From Hydrogenophaga sp. (lineage in GTDB: Bacteria > Pseudomonadota > Gammaproteobacteria > Burkholderiales > Burkholderiaceae_C), in NCBI GenBank assembly GCA_030684755.1, contig JAUXXN010000467.1, positions 1 to 6,160 of the forward strand: DNA of 6,160 bases, written 5' to 3'. Position 1 is the first letter of the stretch, and each line of letters starts with the position of its first letter. The position numbers and the translations under genes are program-made. The notes under the pieces were generated by a model. The model was given only the letters and a program-made list of their open reading frames with translations, made no database searches and was not told the DNA's origin. Positions 1-6,160 of the stretch are shown piece by piece.

Positions 1-1032
1 TGGGTACTCGAACTCTCCAGTTTCCAGCTCGACGGTGTGGCGGGTGGCGCCTGGGACCGCGTGCCCACGGCAGCCACGGTGCTCAACATCACCGAAGACC
101 ACCTGGACTGGCACGGCTCGCTGGCCGCCTACACGCAGGCCAAGGCGGGCATATTTGGTGGTCAAGCCCTCATGCTGCTCAACCGCGACGATCCAGTCGT
201 CATGGCCATGAAACCGACCATGGTCACGGTGAAGGTTGGCGGACGCAACCGCCAGCAGCCCGCCCGGCCTTACGCCACGTTTGGCTTTGACGCGCCTGCC
301 CGCCCGGGCGACTGGGGCATTGAAGCGGTGAACGGCATGGAGTGGCTGGTGCGCGCGTTGGCCCTGGACGAAACCCGCAAGCGTGGGCGCGCCGCAGACA
401 CCGAAGACGAGGTGTATTTCCAGCGCATGATGCCGGTGGATGCACTGCGCATCCGTGGCCGACACAACGCCGCCAATGCGCTGGCTGCGCTGGCCTTGGC
501 CACTTCCACGGGCGCTGCGCTGGGCGCCATGCTGCACGGATTGCGCGAATACCGGGGAGAACCGCACCGGGTGGAACCCGTCGGCATTCTGGACGAGGTG
601 GAGTATTTCGACGACAGCAAGGGCACCAACGTGGGCGCCACGCTGGCCGCCATCAATGGCCTGGGCACCGAGCGTCGACTGGTCGTGATTCTGGGTGGCG
701 ATGGCAAGGGCCAAGACTTCAGCCCACTGACCGATGCGCTGGTTCGCCATGCGCGTGCGGTGGTGCTGATCGGGCGCGATGCCCCGTTGATCCGCCGCAC
801 CTTGACCACTGAGTTGTTACTGGCGCGACGGCCTTTGCTGGATGCCGCTAGCCTGCCCGAAGCCGTGGCGTTGGCCGCGAAGCACGCCCAGCCGGGTGAT
901 GCCGTCCTGATGTCGCCCGCCTGTGCCAGTCTGGACATGTTTGACAACTATGTTCACCGTGCCCGTGTGTTTGTGGCCGCCGTGTCGGAGTTGGCCGCCG
1001 ATCGGGGCATGGACCTGGAGCGCTTCGCATGA
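1..1032 (+). CDS. murD: UDP-N-acetylmuramoylalanine--D-glutamate ligase MurD (5' end missing)
   Basis: This cytoplasmic Mur ligase adds D-glutamate to UDP-MurNAc-L-Ala using ATP. The reading frame is open from base 1, so the gene begins upstream. 343 codons are present, and roughly the first 150 residues (uracil-binding domain and ATP P-loop) are missing. Visible in the fragment (residue 1 = base 1): the MurD signature ELSSFQL at 4-10; NITEDHLD at 29-36, whose His is a family metal ligand; a Lys at 48 matching the carbamylated lysine; [12 protein letters not shown] at 153-164 in the central domain; and in the C-terminal ligase domain DDSKGTN at 204-210, [12 protein letters not shown] at 232-243 and [12 protein letters not shown] at 305-316. 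The central domain carries about 38 more residues than E. coli MurD between the Lys and GRHN motifs. The stop codon overlaps the ftsW start by 4 bases (ATGA). Identification is near certain; the family assignment rests on motifs known from MurD. Confidence 0.97.
   Translation, partial: WVLELSSFQLDGVAGGAWDRVPTAATVLNITEDHLDWHGSLAAYTQAKAGIFGGQALMLLNRDDPVVMAMKPTMVTVKVGGRNRQQPARPYATFGFDAPARPGDWGIEAVNGMEWLVRALALDETRKRGRAADTEDEVYFQRMMPVDALRIRGRHNAANALAALALATSTGAALGAMLHGLREYRGEPHRVEPVGILDEVEYFDDSKGTNVGATLAAINGLGTERRLVVILGGDGKGQDFSPLTDALVRHARAVVLIGRDAPLIRRTLTTELLLARRPLLDAASLPEAVALAAKHAQPGDAVLMSPACASLDMFDNYVHRARVFVAAVSELAADRGMDLERFA
1017..1020 (+). promoter_or_regulatory. Ribosome binding site of ftsW
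   Basis: GGAG lies inside the last codons of murD, 8 bases before the ATG at 1029 and 11 bases before the second ATG at 1032. The spacing favours the first ATG, which also forms the ATGA overlap with the murD stop. Confidence 0.55.
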
Positions 1033-2339
1033 TGGCGGTCCTGCTCAAGCGGCTGCAAGCGTGGTACGGCGCTGTGATATCAGCGCTGCCACAGCTGATT
1101 GGTCGCGATCTGGCAGGTTTGCTCGCTGGCGGCGGCTCGCGCGATGGCTTGCCGGTGCGGCTGTCTAACCGTACCTATGCAGGCACCCGCAACGTGGCTG
1201 TGCGAGAGCTCGGCTTTGACCAGCCGCTGCTGTGGGTGGTGGTGGCTCTTTTGGCCTGGGGCTTGGTCATGGTGTATTCGGCCTCCATTGCTTTGCCCGA
1301 CAACCCCCGCTTTGCCAACTACGCCCACACCCACTTTGCGTTGCGACACGGAATATTCATTCTGATTGGCTTGTTGGCGGCATTGTTCGCCTTTCAGGTG
1401 TCAATGCGGTCTTGGGCATTTTGGGCGCCTTGGCTGTTCGCCGCATCGTTGGTTCTGCTGGTGCTGGTGTTGCTGCCGAGCGTCGGAACCATGGTGAATG
1501 GGGCTCGGCGTTGGATTTCATTGGGATTCATCAGTTTTCAACCTTCTGAGTTGGCCAAGCTCGGTGTGCTGTTGTATGCCGCCAATTACATGGTGCGCAA
1601 GATGGAGGTGAAGGAGCGATTCTTTCGCGCCGTGCTGCCCATGGCCTTGGCCGTGTTGGTGGTTGGCATGCTGTTGCTGGCAGAGCCCGACATGGGGGCT
1701 TTCATGGTGATTGTGGTGATTGCCATGGGCATTTTGTTTCTGGGTGGCGTCAATGCCCGGATGTTCTTTTTGATGGCCGTGCTGGTGGTGGCTGCTTTTG
1801 CCATGATCGTGCTCGCCAGCGAATGGCGCCGTGAACGTATCTTTGCCTACCTCGATCCGTGGAGCGTTGAGCACGCGCTGGGCAAAGGCTACCAGTTGTC
1901 GCATTCGCTGATCGCCTTTGGCCGTGGCGAGATTTTTGGTGTGGGCCTGGGCGGCAGTGTCGAAAAACTGCATTGGTTGCCTGAAGCCCACACCGACTTT
2001 TTGCTCGCCGTCATTGGCGAAGAATTCGGTTTGGTGGGGGTTCTGTTGCTGATCGGCTTGTTTCTATGGCTCACCCGACGGATTTTGCACATTGGACGCC
2101 AGGCTATCGCCCTCGACCAAGTGTTTGCCGGTCTGGTGGCACAGGGCGTGGGTCTGTGGGTAGGTTTTCAGGCATTTATCAACATCGGCGTCAACCTGGG
2201 CGCACTGCCCACCAAGGGCCTGACCTTGCCGTTGATGAGCTACGGCGGTTCGGCCATTTTGTTGAATTTGATTGCGATTGCGATTGTGCTGCGGGTGGAT
2301 TATGAAAACCGCCAGCTCATGAAGGGAGGCCGCGAATGA
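1029..2339 (+). CDS. ftsW: Septal peptidoglycan glycosyltransferase FtsW (SEDS family)
   Basis: FtsW is an inner-membrane SEDS polymerase that joins lipid II into glycan strands at the division septum with FtsI (PBP3). The 436-residue product has about ten hydrophobic membrane segments, roughly at 66-87, 107-125, 131-150, 174-189, 203-219, 222-240, 246-263, 329-349, 366-388 and 400-422. Family signatures: NGARRWI (157-163), FQPSELAK (170-177), AEPDMG (218-223), the catalytic-loop motif LPEAHTDF (317-324) with Asp323 matching the essential SEDS aspartate, and a C-terminal block from GALPTKG (391-397) to MSYGGS (403-408). MSYGGS-type endings and the position between murD and murG separate FtsW from RodA. 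The first ~64 residues are a non-membrane extension that E. coli FtsW has in shorter form. Two tandem ATGs (1029 and 1032) could start it; 1029 gives the ATGA overlap. The 3' end overlaps murG by 4 bases. Confidence 0.97.
   Translation: MMAVLLKRLQAWYGAVISALPQLIGRDLAGLLAGGGSRDGLPVRLSNRTYAGTRNVAVRELGFDQPLLWVVVALLAWGLVMVYSASIALPDNPRFANYAHTHFALRHGIFILIGLLAALFAFQVSMRSWAFWAPWLFAASLVLLVLVLLPSVGTMVNGARRWISLGFISFQPSELAKLGVLLYAANYMVRKMEVKERFFRAVLPMALAVLVVGMLLLAEPDMGAFMVIVVIAMGILFLGGVNARMFFLMAVLVVAAFAMIVLASEWRRERIFAYLDPWSVEHALGKGYQLSHSLIAFGRGEIFGVGLGGSVEKLHWLPEAHTDFLLAVIGEEFGLVGVLLLIGLFLWLTRRILHIGRQAIALDQVFAGLVAQGVGLWVGFQAFINIGVNLGALPTKGLTLPLMSYGGSAILLNLIAIAIVLRVDYENRQLMKGGRE
2322..2329 (+). promoter_or_regulatory. 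Strong ribosome binding site of murG
   Basis: AAGGGAGG within the ftsW 3' end is close to the ideal Shine-Dalgarno sequence and sits 6 bases before the murG ATG at 2336. It is the strongest such site in the window and supports that start over the internal Met4 codon. Confidence 0.75.
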
Positions 2340-3415
2340 CGCAGATGCCTTGCGCCCTCATCATGGCTGGCGGCACCGGCGGCCACATTTTCCCTGGCCT
2401 GGCCGTTGCAGAAGCCTTGCGTGAGCGCGGCTGGCGTGTGCACTGGCTGGGCGCTCCCGACAGTATGGAAAGCCGCATCGTGCCACCGCGTGGCTTCGCA
2501 CTCGAAACGATCGACTTTGGTGGCGTGCGCGGCAAGGGTTTCAAGACGCTGTTCCTGCTGCCCTTGCGCTTGCTGCGGGCTTTCTGGCAAGCCCTGCAGG
2601 TGGTGCGCCGTGTGCAGCCCGACGTGCTGGTGGGTCTGGGCGGGTACATCACTTTTCCGGGCGGCATGATGGGCACCTTGCTGGGCAAGCCGCTGGTGCT
2701 GCACGAACAAAATTCGGTGGCGGGTATGGCCAACAAGGTCCTCGTGGGTATTGCCGACCGCGTGTTCAGTGCATTCCCACGCGTGCTGAAAAAAGCCGAA
2801 TGGGTGGGCAACCCGCTGCGAGCTGAATTTTTGCGCCAACCCGCACCCGAAGCCCGTTTGGCTGGCCGCACCGGGCCGCTGCGCCTGCTGGTGGTGGGCG
2901 GCAGTCTGGGGGCTAAAGCCCTTAACGACACAGTTCCGCAGGCGCTGGCTCTGATGCCCGCAGCACAACGCCCGCTTGTGGTGCACCAAAGCGGCGAAAA
3001 ACAGATTGAAGCGCTGCGGGCCAACTACAGCGCTGCGGGCGTGCAAGCCGAACTCACGCCCTTCATTGACGACACGGCCCAAGCCTTTGCCGACGCCGAC
3101 CTGATCGTGTGCCGCGCCGGTGCCAGCACCGTGACCGAAATAGCCGCCGTGGGAGCAGCAGCGCTGTTTGTGCCGTACCCGCACGCGGTAGACGACCACC
3201 AGACCACCAATGCCCGTTTTTTGGCCGATGCCGGTGGCGCCTGGGTGGTGCAACAGACCGAGCTGACGCCGCAGATGCTGGCACACAAGCTGCAAACCTT
3301 GCAGCGCGAACAACTGATTGACATGGGGCGCAAAGCCAAAAACATGGAAAAAACCAACGCTGTGGCGGCCGTCGTGGCCGCCTGTGAACAGCTCGCGAAA
3401 GTGAAACCGACATGA
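2336..3415 (+). CDS. murG: UDP-GlcNAc:lipid I N-acetylglucosaminyltransferase MurG
   Basis: MurG is a peripheral inner-membrane GT-B glycosyltransferase (GT28). It transfers GlcNAc from UDP-GlcNAc to lipid I, forming lipid II, the substrate of FtsW encoded just upstream. The 359-residue length is normal for the family. The N-terminal acceptor domain shows the glycine-rich loop GGTGGHIFP (12-20), GGY (102-104) followed by a second glycine-rich stretch, and HEQN (123-126). The C-terminal UDP-GlcNAc domain shows VVGGSLGA (186-193), [10 protein letters not shown] (259-268), whose Glu is expected to contact the nucleotide-sugar ribose, and [14 protein letters not shown] (280-293). A basic, hydrophobic patch around 69-92 fits the known membrane-contact face; that part is inference. 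The start at 2336 follows a very good Shine-Dalgarno sequence. The gene overlaps both ftsW and murC by ATGA. Nothing appears missing or broken. Confidence 0.98.
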   Translation: MTQMPCALIMAGGTGGHIFPGLAVAEALRERGWRVHWLGAPDSMESRIVPPRGFALETIDFGGVRGKGFKTLFLLPLRLLRAFWQALQVVRRVQPDVLVGLGGYITFPGGMMGTLLGKPLVLHEQNSVAGMANKVLVGIADRVFSAFPRVLKKAEWVGNPLRAEFLRQPAPEARLAGRTGPLRLLVVGGSLGAKALNDTVPQALALMPAAQRPLVVHQSGEKQIEALRANYSAAGVQAELTPFIDDTAQAFADADLIVCRAGASTVTEIAAVGAAALFVPYPHAVDDHQTTNARFLADAGGAWVVQQTELTPQMLAHKLQTLQREQLIDMGRKAKNMEKTNAVAAVVAACEQLAKVKPT

Positions 3416-4821
3416 AACACGCCATTCGTCATATCCATTTTGTCGGCATCGGCGGTGCGGGCATGAGCGGCATTGCCGAGGTGCTGCTCAACCAGGGTTA
3501 CCGTATTTCGGGCAGCGACCTGGGCGAAAACGCAGCCACGCGCCGCTTGGTGGGCCTGGGTGCTGAGGTGTTTGTGGGCCACGACGCCCGCTACATCCAA
3601 GGGGCTGACGCCATCGTCACCTCCACCGCCGTGAAAGAAGACAACCCCGAGGTGGTGGCCGCCCACGCCAAACTGGTGCCGGTGGTGCCCCGTGCGGTGA
3701 TGCTGGCCGAGCTGATGCGCATGAAAAAAGGCGTGGCCATTGCCGGCACGCACGGCAAGACGACGACCACCAGCCTGGTGGCCAGCGTGTTGGCAGCGGC
3801 CAACCTCGACCCCACCTTTGTGATTGGTGGGCGCCTCAACAGCGCGGGTGCCAATGCCCAACTGGGCTCGGGCGAATACATCGTGGTCGAGGCCGATGAG
3901 TCCGACGCCTCGTTTCTGAACCTGCTGCCGGTGTTGTCGGTGGTGACCAACATCGATGCCGACCACATGGACACCTATGGCCACGACTTTGGCCGTCTCA
4001 AAGGCGCTTTCATCGAATTTTTGCACCGCATGCCGTTTTACGGTGCTGCGGTGGTGTGTGTGGACGACCCGAATATTCGCGAAATACTGCCGCAGATTGC
4101 GCGCCCCATCACCAGCTACGGCTTTTCAGAAGACGCCCAGGTGCGAGCCGTGAATGTGCGTGCTGTGGGTGCACAGATGCACTTCACCGTGCAGCGCAGA
4201 AACGGTATTCAGTTGCCCGACATGGATGTGGTGCTGAATTTGCCAGGCAACCACAACGTGCTCAATGCGCTGGCTGCTATCGGCATTGCGGTGGAGCTCG
4301 GTGTAGAAGATGCTGCCGTGGTGCAGGCTCTGGCCGAGTTCAAGGGCGTGGGTCGGCGTTTTCAGCGCTACGGCGAAGCCGCTTTGCCCAGTGGCGGCAG
4401 TTGCACACTGGTGGACGACTACGGCCACCACCCGGTGGAAATGGCCGCCACCTTGTCGGCTGCGCGGGGTGCTTTCCCGGGGCGGCGTCTGGTGCTGGCA
4501 TTTCAGCCACACCGCTACAGCCGCACACGAGACTGTTTTGAAGATTTTGTGAAGGTCATTGCCCACGCCGACGCTGTGTTGCTGGCCGAGGTGTATGCCG
4601 CTGGCGAAGCTCCCATCGTGGCCGCCGACGGACGCTCGTTGACCCGTGCGTTGCGGGTGGCGGGCAAGTTAGAGCCCCTGTTTGTGGACGACATTGCCGA
4701 CATGCCACAGGCTATTTTGGACAATGCGCGCGATGGCGATGTGGTTCTGTGCATGGGTGCAGGCACCATCGGTGCTGTGGCTGCCCGTGTGGTTGCGTTG
4801 GCACAGGGGGATCAAGCATGA
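3412..4821 (+). CDS. murC: UDP-N-acetylmuramate--L-alanine ligase MurC
   Basis: MurC is the cytoplasmic ATP-dependent ligase that attaches L-alanine to UDP-MurNAc, the first stem-peptide step and the one before MurD. The 469-residue product is of standard length. Domain 1 has the Rossmann-like loop GIGGAGMSG (12-20). Domain 2 has the P-loop GTHGKTTT (112-119), the Glu-Ala-Asp-Glu-Ser-Asp acidic motif (160-165), [11 protein letters not shown] (179-189) with the metal-binding His, and [11 protein letters not shown] (279-289). Domain 3 has GVGRRFQ (312-318), DDYGHHP (335-341, typical of MurC and Mpl), FQPHRYSR (364-371) and GAGT (449-452). Location inside the dcw cluster favours MurC over the recycling ligase Mpl. 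The start codon overlaps the murG stop (ATGA), but no clear Shine-Dalgarno sequence precedes it, so translation is probably coupled to murG. The 3' end overlaps ddlB by ATGA. Confidence 0.98.
   Translation: MKHAIRHIHFVGIGGAGMSGIAEVLLNQGYRISGSDLGENAATRRLVGLGAEVFVGHDARYIQGADAIVTSTAVKEDNPEVVAAHAKLVPVVPRAVMLAELMRMKKGVAIAGTHGKTTTTSLVASVLAAANLDPTFVIGGRLNSAGANAQLGSGEYIVVEADESDASFLNLLPVLSVVTNIDADHMDTYGHDFGRLKGAFIEFLHRMPFYGAAVVCVDDPNIREILPQIARPITSYGFSEDAQVRAVNVRAVGAQMHFTVQRRNGIQLPDMDVVLNLPGNHNVLNALAAIGIAVELGVEDAAVVQALAEFKGVGRRFQRYGEAALPSGGSCTLVDDYGHHPVEMAATLSAARGAFPGRRLVLAFQPHRYSRTRDCFEDFVKVIAHADAVLLAEVYAAGEAPIVAADGRSLTRALRVAGKLEPLFVDDIADMPQAILDNARDGDVVLCMGAGTIGAVAARVVALAQGDQA
4805..4810 (+). promoter_or_regulatory. 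Ribosome binding site for the overlapping ddlB start
   Basis: AGGGGG in the last codons of murC lies 7 bases before the ATG at 4818. Together with the ATGA overlap it supports 4818 as the ddlB start. A second candidate, AAAGG at 4823-4827, lies 8 bases before an in-frame ATG at 4836. Confidence 0.5.
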
Positions 4822-5786
4822 CAAAGGCAGTGAACATGGACGTTCAGCAAATGGGTAAGGTGGCGGTGCTCATGGGCGGCCGTTCGGCCGAGCGCGAGGT
4901 CTCGTTGATGTCGGGTACGGGCGTGCTGGCGGCGCTGCGTTCGCAGGGTGTGGACGCCCATCCGTTTGATCCCGCTGAGCGCGATCTGGTTGAACTCAAG
5001 CGCGAGGGCTTTGCACGCTGCTTCATCACCTTGCATGGACGTTTTGGTGAAGACGGCACGGTGCAGGGTGCGCTGGAGCTGTTGGGCATTCCCTACACCG
5101 GTCCCGGCGTGATGGCTTCGGCGGTGGCCATGGACAAGCTCATGACCAAGCGCATCTGGATCGCCGAGGGCCTGCCCACCCCGGCCTGGCGCCATGTACA
5201 CAGCGCCGCAGAAACCCGCGCTGCTTTCGACGCGCTGGGCACCCCCATGATCGTCAAACCGGTGCGCGAAGGCTCCACCATTGGCCTGACCAAGGTGCTC
5301 AGCGCCGACCAGTGCGAAGCCGCCTACGCGCTGGCCGCGCAGCAAGACCCGATGGTGATGTGCGAACAGTTCATTGCGGGCGACGAGGTCACCTGCCCAG
5401 TGCTGGGCGCGGGTGCGCAAGCCCAAGCGCTGCCGGTGATTCGCATCGTTGCGCCCGGTGGCAACTACGACTACGAGCACAAATACTTCGCCGACGACAC
5501 CCAATACCTGGTGCCCTGCGGCCTGCCCGAGGGCGAAGAGCCCACCATTCAGGCGCTGGTGCTCAAAGCCTTTCGGTCGCTGGACTGCCGTGGCTGGGCG
5601 CGTGCCGACGTGATGATTGACGCCCAAACCCGCCAGCCCTATTTGCTGGAAATCAACACATCGCCGGGCATGACCAGCCATTCGCTGGTGCCCATGTCGG
5701 CCCGCGCCACCGGTCTGTCTTACGAAGACCTGTGCCTGCGCGTGCTGGCCAGCGCGGCGCTGGACAACGCGATGCCGACCACCTGA
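4818..5786 (+). CDS. ddlB: D-alanine--D-alanine ligase DdlB
   Basis: This cytoplasmic ATP-grasp ligase makes the D-Ala-D-Ala dipeptide that MurF adds to the peptidoglycan stem. From the ATG at 4818 it is 322 residues, slightly longer than E. coli DdlB because of about ten extra N-terminal residues. Motifs: [11 protein letters not shown] (20-30), with Glu25 matching the active-site Glu; HGRFGEDG (73-80); MDKLMTK (105-111); VKP then REGST (146-154), with Lys147 for ATP and Ser153 of the Glu-Ser-Tyr triad; YDYEHKY (217-223), with Tyr223 completing the triad; and GWARADVM (259-266) and [14 protein letters not shown] (276-289), with Asp264, Glu278 and Asn280 as metal ligands. The active-site tyrosine indicates a D-Ala/D-Ala enzyme rather than a D-Ala/D-Lac type; this is inferred from family knowledge. 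An in-frame ATG at 4836 with its own AAAGG is an alternative start, and Met12 at 4851 would give the E. coli-like length. Confidence 0.97.
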   Translation: MTKAVNMDVQQMGKVAVLMGGRSAEREVSLMSGTGVLAALRSQGVDAHPFDPAERDLVELKREGFARCFITLHGRFGEDGTVQGALELLGIPYTGPGVMASAVAMDKLMTKRIWIAEGLPTPAWRHVHSAAETRAAFDALGTPMIVKPVREGSTIGLTKVLSADQCEAAYALAAQQDPMVMCEQFIAGDEVTCPVLGAGAQAQALPVIRIVAPGGNYDYEHKYFADDTQYLVPCGLPEGEEPTIQALVLKAFRSLDCRGWARADVMIDAQTRQPYLLEINTSPGMTSHSLVPMSARATGLSYEDLCLRVLASAALDNAMPTT

Positions 5787-5796
5787 TGCACCTGCC

Positions 5797-6160
5797 ATGA
5801 ACCAGCCCGACCTGCCCTTGGATGTCAAGCTCATGACCGTGGCCACCCATGCCTTGGCTGTGCTGTTTGCCATGCTGTGCTTGGTCGCGTTGGGTGCCTG
5901 GGCGGTTCGCCATCCGGTGTGGTCGGTCAAAGTCATCACGGTGCATGGCGATGTGGCTCACCAGAACGCTGTGACCTTTCGTGCACAGTTGGCCACCCAG
6001 ATGAAAAGCAGCCTTTCGGCCAGCTTCCTCACTGTGGATTTGCAGCAGGTCAAGCGCCTGTTCGAGTCGGTGCCCTGGGTGAGCCATGCGGTGGTTCAGC
6101 GCGAATTTCCCAACCGCTTGCGCGTCACGTTGCAGGAACATGAGGCGGTGGCTTGGTGGG
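5797..6160 (+). CDS. ftsQ: Cell division protein FtsQ (3' end missing)
   Basis: FtsQ is a bitopic inner-membrane divisome protein that binds FtsB and FtsL and links early and late division proteins. The frame is open from the ATG at 5797 to the window end, giving the first 121 residues. These show a short cytoplasmic tail (1-16), one membrane segment (about 17-37) and the start of the periplasmic part. The region after the membrane, about 42-113, reads as a POTRA domain: a VKVITVHGDV strand, LTVDLQQVKRLFESVPWV (78-95) and the typical AVVQREFPNRLRVTLQEHEAVAWW ending, here split as 98-109 and 110-121. This pattern and the place directly after ddlB identify FtsQ. The start lies 10 bases after the ddlB stop, and no convincing Shine-Dalgarno sequence is visible; coupling to ddlB is likely. 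About half of the protein lies beyond the window. Confidence 0.94.
   Translation, partial: MNQPDLPLDVKLMTVATHALAVLFAMLCLVALGAWAVRHPVWSVKVITVHGDVAHQNAVTFRAQLATQMKSSLSASFLTVDLQQVKRLFESVPWVSHAVVQREFPNRLRVTLQEHEAVAWW

Noticed and set aside
1518..1991. A striking His-rich open frame on the minus strand, resembling a metal-binding protein
   Set aside because: The histidines are the reverse complements of the many ATG and GTG (Met/Val) codons in FtsW membrane segments, so this is an artefact of antisense reading.
2300..3313. A 337-codon open frame on the minus strand
   Set aside because: It is a shadow of murG. The plus-strand frame has complete GT28 motifs and a strong ribosome binding site, while the antisense product has low-complexity His/Gln/Gly-rich composition.
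3025..4026. A 333-codon open frame on the minus strand
   Set aside because: It spans the murG/murC junction antisense to both intact genes and is explained by codon bias.
4056..4541. A 161-codon plus-strand frame inside murC
   Set aside because: It is a shifted-frame shadow of the murC central and C-terminal domains, with Cys/Arg-rich composition and no family motif.
4749..4817. Upstream extension of ddlB to a GTG at 4749 giving a Cys/His-rich N-terminus
   Set aside because: The segment is out-of-frame murC coding sequence. The Cys/His pattern is chance, and better starts with ribosome binding sites exist at 4818 and 4836.
4877..4890. CGGCCG-TT-CGGCCG palindrome at the start of ddlB
   Set aside because: It encodes the conserved Gly-Arg-Ser-Ala motif, has a very short loop and no T-run, and is expected by chance in GC-rich coding DNA.
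4812..5939. A 375-codon open frame on the minus strand, longer than ddlB itself
   Set aside because: It is antisense to ddlB and ftsQ, whose catalytic motifs are intact. Strong third-position G/C bias leaves few stops in this frame, and its translation matches no family I recognise.

Overview
The window is a 6.2 kb stretch of the division and cell wall (dcw) cluster of a Gram-negative bacterium. All genes are on the plus strand, in the order murD (3' part) - ftsW - murG - murC - ddlB - ftsQ (5' part). This is the classical order known from E. coli. High GC content, strong G/C bias at third codon positions, FtsW with a long soluble N-terminal extension, and MurD with extra residues in its central domain all suggest a betaproteobacterium, most likely Burkholderiales of the Comamonadaceae type. 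That placement is inferred from protein style and is not proven.

Layout: 1-1032 is the C-terminal two thirds of MurD (UDP-MurNAc-Ala:D-Glu ligase). 1029-2339 is FtsW (septal glycan polymerase). 2336-3415 is MurG (lipid II-forming GlcNAc transferase). 3412-4821 is MurC (UDP-MurNAc:L-Ala ligase). 4818-5786 is DdlB (D-Ala:D-Ala ligase). 5797-6160 is the start of FtsQ (divisome scaffold), cut by the window end. The first four junctions are identical 4-base ATGA stop/start overlaps, and only 10 bases separate ddlB from ftsQ. No stretch without a gene exceeds 10 bases, and I see no internal terminator, RNA gene, mobile element, CRISPR array or repeat family.

Together the genes make and use the peptidoglycan precursor. 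MurC and MurD add the first two stem amino acids, DdlB makes the terminal D-Ala-D-Ala dipeptide, MurG completes lipid II at the inner membrane, FtsW polymerises it at the septum, and FtsQ helps recruit and regulate the septal machinery. Overlapping genes suggest one polycistronic, translationally coupled mRNA whose promoters lie outside the window or inside upstream genes.

I found no new biological system. The second-look items are modest: translation-initiation details at the junctions (an SD-poor murC start beside a GC hairpin, two plausible ddlB starts, and a 4-codon relay ORF between ddlB and ftsQ), and lineage-type extensions in FtsW and MurD.
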